A DNA stretch of 17,223 nt from JBBRHH01 sp038222915 (lineage in GTDB: Bacteria; Planctomycetota; Phycisphaerae; Tepidisphaerales; Tepidisphaeraceae), in NCBI GenBank assembly GCA_038222915.1, contig JBBRHH010000054.1, positions 1 through 17,223 of the forward strand. The letters run 5' to 3'. Of this stretch, positions 13,129-17,223 are shown in pieces; the stretch's first letter is position 1; each line of letters begins with the position of its first letter. The notes beneath the pieces are model-generated. The model saw nothing but the letters and a program-made list of their open reading frames with translations, did not search any database and had not been told where the DNA came from. The translations under genes and the position numbers were made by a program.

Positions 13129-14292
13129 ATGGCGATTCAGCCTCCCCCGGTCCCCAAGGTTCCAGGCGCACCACAAACTTCTACCGGGCCAGCATTTAAC
13201 GCTCCGACCCCAAAGGTCGCTGTTCCTCCCTCCCAGGTCATCGCTGGCGCTCCCGAAACACCCGAAGACCAGGAGCCCGCTGTTCCAATCTCCTTCTGGC
13301 AAAAACCCTTCGTCCAGGAGGTGATGCCCTTCCTCACCTCCCTCATGCTCCACGTCGGCCTCATCGCTCTCGCCTTCCTCACCCTCAAAGCCGTCCAGGC
13401 CGTCATCAAAGTCCAGCAGGAACAAGTCGTCATCCCCAGCAGTGATATCGATACCGGCGACATCGGCGGTATTCCCCATCCCGGCCTCGGCAGTGATGCC
13501 TCGCGCGACGCCGCCCAGGATAAATTCGACGTCCCTGACGCCAAAGGCATCGCCGACAAGGCCGACAGCAAAGAAGCCGTCATGCCCGGCGGCGGCTCCG
13601 GCGACACCAGCGCAGACGCTATCCCCATCGCCGCTTCACTCAATAGCTCTGTCGGCAAAGGCGCTGGCGCCAAAACAGGCGGCACGGGTGACGGCTCAGG
13701 CGGCGGTTCCGGCGACGCCGGCGGCGCGCTTGCCCCCTATGGCATGCCCGGCGGCGGCGGCGGTATCGGACCCAAGTCCAACTTCCTGGGCTCTCACGGC
13801 AATGCGCGCCACGTCGCCTATGTCTGCGACGCCTCCGGTTCCATGCTCTCCCGCTTCGACGAGCTCCGCATGGAAATCGTCAAGTCTGTCAACGCCCTCA
13901 AGACCGGCCAGCAATTCTTCAACGTCATCTTCTTCCAGGAATCCGACAAAAAAGGCCTCACCACCGGCGACGTCCTTCTCCCCGCCAACGCCGAAAACAA
14001 GGAAAAGTGCTCCAAGTTCGTCGAAGGCGTTTCCCCCCGCGCCCAAACCAACCCCATCCCCGCCCTTGAGTTGGCCTTCAAGGAACACCCCCAATTGATC
14101 TTCCTCCTCACCGACGGCGACTTCGACGACAACGAAGCCGTCGCCAAATGGATCGCCGATCACAACAAAGACCACAAAGTCAAAATCAACACCATCGCCT
14201 TCATCACCAGTTCCAGTGAAGATCCTGAAAAAGTGCTGAGCAAGATCGCCAAGGACAACGGCGGCATCTTCAAGAAAGTCGCCGAGAAATAA
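13129..14292 (+). CDS. VWA-domain protein with a TonB-like transmembrane anchor
   Basis: A 387-residue protein. A Pro/Ala-rich N-terminus (1-55) leads to one transmembrane helix, about 67-86 (PFLTSLMLHVGLIALAFLTL), containing S71-x3-H75, the TonB-type SxxxH motif. Next comes a Gly/Asp/Ala-rich linker (about 105-225). The C-terminus is a von Willebrand factor A domain (227-385) with a complete MIDAS: D234-x-S236-x-S238 in DASGSM, T307 in QTNP, and D329 in LTDGDFDD. Such domains bind a divalent metal and clasp partner proteins. With exbB and two exbD genes downstream, the likely picture is an inner-membrane protein whose periplasmic VWA end is moved by the proton motive force. No TonB carboxyl domain is present. 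The ATG at 13129 has CAGGAG upstream. Partner and task are unknown. Confidence 0.88.
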   Translation: MAIQPPPVPKVPGAPQTSTGPAFNAPTPKVAVPPSQVIAGAPETPEDQEPAVPISFWQKPFVQEVMPFLTSLMLHVGLIALAFLTLKAVQAVIKVQQEQVVIPSSDIDTGDIGGIPHPGLGSDASRDAAQDKFDVPDAKGIADKADSKEAVMPGGGSGDTSADAIPIAASLNSSVGKGAGAKTGGTGDGSGGGSGDAGGALAPYGMPGGGGGIGPKSNFLGSHGNARHVAYVCDASGSMLSRFDELRMEIVKSVNALKTGQQFFNVIFFQESDKKGLTTGDVLLPANAENKEKCSKFVEGVSPRAQTNPIPALELAFKEHPQLIFLLTDGDFDDNEAVAKWIADHNKDHKVKINTIAFITSSSEDPEKVLSKIAKDNGGIFKKVAEK

Positions 14293-14715
14293 TTTCGAAA
14301 ATGATTCTGCTAAATCCGTCCCTGCAAGTTTAATCAAGGCCAAAAAACGAGGATTTACGGGCAAAGTGTGCACTTTGCTCCGATCAATATAGAGGTTTTC
14401 TTTCAACCCCTGTGCGTGGAGCGATCGGCTTGACACAGGGCTTCGAAGTGCCAGCCAACTTCGAAACCCGGGCGGATGACCAATTCCCCGCCCCCAACAT
14501 CTTGAGTTCACAGCTAAGGGAGCTGGGAAAAAAGACCAGCGTGACGCTGAGTCGGTGCCAGAGACGTAGTTTCCGGCTGACTCTCCTGCCCACTGGATCC
14601 CCAGACCTCCCTACTCTTACGAAGGCCGATTGAGCGAGTGAGATCGGCTCCAGCCGTCGAGTCTTTGGAGAGTGCTGCCCAACGTCTCCCAAATGCGGGA
14701 GAAGAGGATAGTTCC
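14293..14715. other. 423-base gap rich in inverted repeats, possible structured leader of exbB
   Basis: No credible gene is seen here on either strand. The region contains several separate perfect inverted repeats: TAAATCC/GGATTTA (14311-14317, 14351-14357); an operator-like dyad at 14361-14378; CCCTGTG/CACAGGG (14408-14414, 14434-14440); TTCGAAGT/ACTTCGAA (14442-14449, 14458-14465); CAGCT/AGCTG (14511-14515, 14521-14525); CAGCG/CGCTG (14537-14541, 14545-14549); GAGTC/GACTC (14549-14553, 14579-14583, sharing one base with the previous stem, so not both at once); and GCCGAT/ATCGGC (14625-14630, 14643-14648). A TTGACA is at 14430-14435 but no good -10 follows. I matched no known riboswitch. Confidence 0.45.
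14361..14378. promoter_or_regulatory. Operator-like palindrome upstream of exbB
   Basis: GCAAAGTG and CACTTTGC form perfect 8-base arms separated by TG. The near-continuous symmetry fits a dimeric repressor site better than an RNA hairpin, because the two-base loop is too tight. AT-rich CAATATAGAGG follows at about 14385. The cognate regulator is unknown. Confidence 0.4.
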
Positions 14716-15564
14716 ATGCGTTCCTTTTCCAAAGGTCGAGTCCTGTTGTTCTGTTTGCTCCTCGGAGCGGTGTGTGTATCCATCACCGCCTCGAATAGCT
14801 GGGCACAAGATGCTGGCGGTGCCGGGGCCGAACCCGTCCACCACAGCAATCCATTCAGCCTCATCATCCACAACATCGACTTCGTCGCGATTCTGGTCGG
14901 CATCTGCTCGATCTTCGGCGTCACCCTCATCATCCAGGGGTTCATCAAGAACCGCCGCAGCGTGATGATGCCCGAAGCCACCACCAACCACATGCGCGAG
15001 CTCATCGCCAATCGTCAGTTCAAGGAACTCATCGAGTTCACTGAAACCGATCCCAGCTTCGTCAGCCGCGCCCTCAACCCCGCCCTCAAGCGCGCCCCCA
15101 GCTTCCCCGCCATGAAGGAAGCCATGGAAACCGCCATTGGCGAACAGACCGCCGAACAATTCCGCAAAATCGAGTTCCTCAACATCATCGGCAACCTCGG
15201 GCCACTCCTCGGCCTTCTGGGCACCGTGCTCGGTATGATCACGGCGTTCCAAACCATGATGGAAAGCGGCGGCCAAACCGATCCCGCCAAGCTCGCCGGC
15301 GGTATCTCGCAGGCACTGTGCCACACCATGCTCGGCCTGCTTCTCGCCATCCCGTGTCTCGCGTCGTTCGGTATCCTGCGTACCATGGTCGATCGCCTCA
15401 CCGTCTCGGGCGCTCTTCTTGCCGAAGAACTCCTCCTGGCGATCAAGCCGACCGAAAAGTCCGCCGTCGCCGGCGCCGCCCGTCCAGGCGCTGCACCGCA
15501 GGTCGCCGCTCCCGCTGTTCGCAAAGCTCCCATCCCGGCCCCGCCCATCCCCGCACAGGGATGA
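14716..15564 (+). CDS. exbB: MotA/TolQ/ExbB proton channel family protein
   Basis: From the ATG at 14716 this is a 282-residue inner-membrane protein. It begins with a signal peptide (about 1-30, cleavage likely after NSWA), common in ExbB proteins outside Proteobacteria. Membrane helices lie at about 53-77, 156-178 and 195-221. The conserved family blocks are LGPLLGLLGTVLGMITAF (161-178, with T170) and ISQALCHTMLGLLLAIP (197-213, with T204). Where E. coli ExbB has the functional E176 in IAEAL, this protein has Q199. A Pro/Ala-rich tail (about 247-282) follows. A start at 14638 would add 26 residues before the signal peptide and is rejected. With the ExbD proteins it should harvest the proton motive force and drive the TonB-like VWA protein. 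The gene symbol denotes the family, since TolQ is equally possible. Confidence 0.88.
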   Translation: MRSFSKGRVLLFCLLLGAVCVSITASNSWAQDAGGAGAEPVHHSNPFSLIIHNIDFVAILVGICSIFGVTLIIQGFIKNRRSVMMPEATTNHMRELIANRQFKELIEFTETDPSFVSRALNPALKRAPSFPAMKEAMETAIGEQTAEQFRKIEFLNIIGNLGPLLGLLGTVLGMITAFQTMMESGGQTDPAKLAGGISQALCHTMLGLLLAIPCLASFGILRTMVDRLTVSGALLAEELLLAIKPTEKSAVAGAARPGAAPQVAAPAVRKAPIPAPPIPAQG

Positions 15565-15587
15565 GCGTTGCCTGCTGAGTTCCAGTT

Positions 15588-15630
15588 GTTGAGAATCAGC
15601 CCGCGCCTCGCCGCGCGCCAGTTCCTCAAC
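15588..15630 (+). repeat. Stem-loop between exbB and the first exbD
   Basis: GTTGAG (15588-15593) pairs with CTCAAC (15625-15630), and within it CGCGC (15602-15606) pairs with GCGCG (15613-15617). The following CTTCTGTCTATTC is only mildly T-rich, so it may act as a partial terminator or RNA-stability element that sets the ratio of ExbB to ExbD. Confidence 0.35.
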
Positions 15631-15671
15631 CTTCTGTCTATTCACTCAGTTACTCGATTAGGAGCTTGCAT

Positions 15672-16145
15672 ATGAAAAAGCATTCCATGCCCGAGATGAA
15701 GGAAGGTGGCGTCAACGTCACCCCTCTCATCGATATCGTCATGTGTCTGATTATTTTCTACATGCTGGTCGCCAAGATCGGCGTCGCCAACGGCGTTGAT
15801 CCCGCCGTCAAAACCCCGCCCAAGTCCGTCATTGGCGGCGACATCAAAGATCCCGGCAACGTCGTCACCATCAACATCGTAAAGCAGGGCAATGGCGCGA
15901 CCTATACCGCACTTGATCCTGGCTTGGGAACCCTGGAGCACTACGGCGACGATCGCGACAACAAACCGCTGATCAACCTTCTCACCAAGTTGAAGAAGAA
16001 CAAGCCGGAACTCAAGGCGGTCATCCGCGCCGATGGCGACACGCCTTACAGCGCCATCAGCCCGGCGTTATTCGCTTGTGCACTTGCAAACGTCAAGGAA
16101 TACAACCTCGAAGCCACCAAGGGAGATCCCAACGCTGTCAAGTAA
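15672..16145 (+). CDS. exbD: ExbD/TolR family protein 1
   Basis: A 157-residue protein with a short basic N-terminus, then the ExbD signature VNVTPLIDIVMCLIIFYMLV (14-33), a single membrane helix in which D21 is the protonatable aspartate of the ExbB/ExbD channel. The periplasmic part (about 40-157) includes the conserved KAVIRADGDTPYSAI. An in-frame TTG six bases upstream (15666) is passed over for the ATG at 15672, which has GGAG 7 bases before it. It lies 107 bases after exbB and 42 bases before a second exbD. Two ExbD-type subunits with one ExbB are common in Planctomycetota and Bacteroidota, and they probably form a mixed dimer. Confidence 0.9.
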   Translation: MKKHSMPEMKEGGVNVTPLIDIVMCLIIFYMLVAKIGVANGVDPAVKTPPKSVIGGDIKDPGNVVTINIVKQGNGATYTALDPGLGTLEHYGDDRDNKPLINLLTKLKKNKPELKAVIRADGDTPYSAISPALFACALANVKEYNLEATKGDPNAVK

Positions 16146-16187
16146 CGTTGCAGTTCCAGGCTTCCACTTATTGAATCGAGGTTCCCT

Positions 16188-16643
16188 ATGAAAATGGGCA
16201 AATCCAAACAGGTCCACTATGACTCAGGACCGAACATGACCCCGCTCGTAGACGTGGTTATGGTTATTCTCATCTTCCTCATGTTGACCGGTACGTTCAC
16301 CGGTGCAACCACGTTCCTGCGCAGCAACATGCCGATGTCCGAAACCGGCCCGGCAGCTCCGGGCAAGGACGATCCACTCGCCAAGACCAAGGTGGACGTC
16401 TGGATCGATGGACCAAAGAATTACCGTATCGGCGGCCGCAAGATACAAGGCGATGATGCACTGAAGAAAGCGCTTCTCGACAAGCGGCAGGACTATACCA
16501 CCGAAGGCAAGAAGGACTCCGACATCCAGGTCACCATCTACCCGCTCAATCGAATCCTCTATCAGGATATCGTGATAGCTTACGGTGCTGCCCTGGAAGC
16601 CAAGTTCCCCAAAATCGCCTTCGCCAAAGTCCGAGAACAGTAA
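16188..16643 (+). CDS. exbD: ExbD/TolR family protein 2
   Basis: A 151-residue paralogue of the preceding protein. NMTPLVDVVMVILIFLMLTG (16-35) is the membrane helix with the essential-type aspartate D22. The periplasmic region carries KVDVWIDGPKNYRIGGRKI and a C-terminal ILYQDIVIAYGAALEA. It differs clearly from ExbD 1 outside the helix, so it is not a recent duplicate. GAGG stands 6 bases before the ATG. Both ExbD proteins have their channel Asp, so both could take part in proton flow. Confidence 0.9.
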   Translation: MKMGKSKQVHYDSGPNMTPLVDVVMVILIFLMLTGTFTGATTFLRSNMPMSETGPAAPGKDDPLAKTKVDVWIDGPKNYRIGGRKIQGDDALKKALLDKRQDYTTEGKKDSDIQVTIYPLNRILYQDIVIAYGAALEAKFPKIAFAKVREQ

Positions 16644-16683
16644 CGATCGATCAATGTCACACCCCGCCCGAGCCCGCTGAAGT

Positions 16684-16712
16684 TCGCCGCCGCCTGACAA
16701 CGGCGGCGGCGA
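16684..16712. repeat. Strong GC hairpin after the second exbD
   Basis: TCGCCGCCGCC (16684-16694) and GGCGGCGGCGA (16702-16712) make a perfect 11-bp stem around TGACAAC. No T-run follows on either side, so a classical intrinsic terminator is not supported. It may slow RNA decay of the upstream exbB-exbD message or mark the operon end with Rho. Confidence 0.6.
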
Positions 16713-16755
16713 GCATCGCCCGCCCAGAGCGGCTTACAACTGTTGGGGTCTATTC

Positions 16756-17223
16756 ATGAAACAGCAACACAAAACTCGGAGCCTCATCCGCTCCGTGCTG
16801 GCGCTCTCCGCCGGCTCCATGCTCCTTGTCCAGATTCTTCACGCCGCGCCCCCGGCGCCGCTCATCAACCCGACCGGCGGTGCAACCGGCGGCGCGACCA
16901 GGGCGCCCGCCGCCGCACCGTCATCAGGTGATAGGACAATCAAAGACATCCTGAACGACAAACCCTCCCTGTTGACGACCGTCGGCGGTTACGAACTCGA
17001 CGGTTTGCTGGATTACGCCCTCAAGAAATATGGCTTCCCGCCTGACAAAACTCCCTGGACGTCTGGTTCTGCCCTGAAGGACCTTCTCGATCCAAAATCT
17101 CCTCTCACGGATCAAAAGAAAGAAGAAAAAGCCAAGGCCCTCGCCGCCTCCATCGACAAAGTCCTCGCCGGCCTCAACGATCCACGAAAACTCAACGACC
17201 TCGCCGGCGCTGAAATCATCGGC
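16756..17223 (+). CDS. Exported protein, unknown, 3' end beyond the window
   Basis: An open frame from ATG 16756 runs 156 codons without a stop to the last base of the window. The N-terminus MKQQHKTRSLIRSVLALSAG and the hydrophobic residues after it form a signal peptide, with a likely cleavage site near ILHA-A (about residue 26). A low-complexity Pro/Ala/Gly/Thr linker follows (28-58). After that comes a helical, charged region with RTIKDILNDKPSLL, LLDYALKKYGFPPD, and a Lys/Glu-rich stretch, QKKEEKAKALAASIDKVLAG. I do not recognise the family. It is the next gene after the exbD pair and may be the periplasmic client or scaffold of the module, but a GC hairpin lies between them. The ribosome binding site is weak. 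Confidence 0.65.
   Translation, partial: MKQQHKTRSLIRSVLALSAGSMLLVQILHAAPPAPLINPTGGATGGATRAPAAAPSSGDRTIKDILNDKPSLLTTVGGYELDGLLDYALKKYGFPPDKTPWTSGSALKDLLDPKSPLTDQKKEEKAKALAASIDKVLAGLNDPRKLNDLAGAEIIG

Noticed and set aside
14520..14610. Possible cobalamin riboswitch, because CCCACTGG and GGGAA-like elements occur upstream of an exbB gene
   Set aside because: The order and spacing of the B12-box elements do not fit, and the conserved GCCACTG core is not exact.
14384..14692. 102-codon minus-strand and 73-codon plus-strand frames in the exbB leader
   Set aside because: No ribosome binding site, no recognisable domain, and they overlap a series of inverted repeats that better explains the region.

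Overview
The window reads as a piece of a chromosome from a GC-rich Gram-negative bacterium, most likely of the Planctomycetota/PVC group and perhaps near Phycisphaerae. This rests on the alternative-complex-III-type cytochrome remnant, two groEL paralogues, an FmdB-YacG pair, and a VWA gene beside one exbB and two exbD genes. The placement is an inference from gene content and protein style, not a database match.

Layout. (1) 1-2050, plus strand: a type II NADH dehydrogenase, then a broken remnant of the pentaheme cytochrome subunit (ActA) of alternative complex III, then a small one-helix membrane protein, closed by a bidirectional hairpin terminator. (2) 2073-3800, minus strand: a large polytopic membrane protein of unknown function with its own likely promoter. 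(3) 3939-10675, minus strand: a protein-folding block in transcription order groEL2, DUF4160 gene, DUF2442 gene, groES, groEL1, dnaJ, grpE, fmdB-like and yacG. Spacing is tight, with stop/start overlaps. dnaK and hrcA are absent and no full CIRCE operator was seen. (4) 10963-12431, plus strand: a small membrane-anchored protein translationally coupled to an Eis-like GNAT acetyltransferase with an unusual 8-residue insertion in its acetyl-CoA loop. (5) 12511-17223, plus strand: a Ton/Tol-like module. It holds a short TonB-like membrane protein, a VWA-domain protein with a TonB-like anchor, an ExbB/TolQ channel protein, two ExbD/TolR proteins and the start of an exported protein that runs off the window.

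How the genes work together. The minus block supplies the GroEL/GroES chaperonin plus the DnaJ and GrpE co-chaperones, with a predicted toxin-antitoxin-like DUF4160/DUF2442 pair lodged between the two chaperonin parts. The plus module is the most interesting part. Two different proteins carry the SxxxH transmembrane motif by which TonB couples to ExbB-ExbD, but neither shows a TonB carboxyl domain. In one, the periplasmic end is an intact metal-binding VWA domain. This suggests a proton-motive-force-driven envelope machine whose moving end is a VWA domain. A 423-base gap before exbB is rich in inverted repeats and may be a structured leader.
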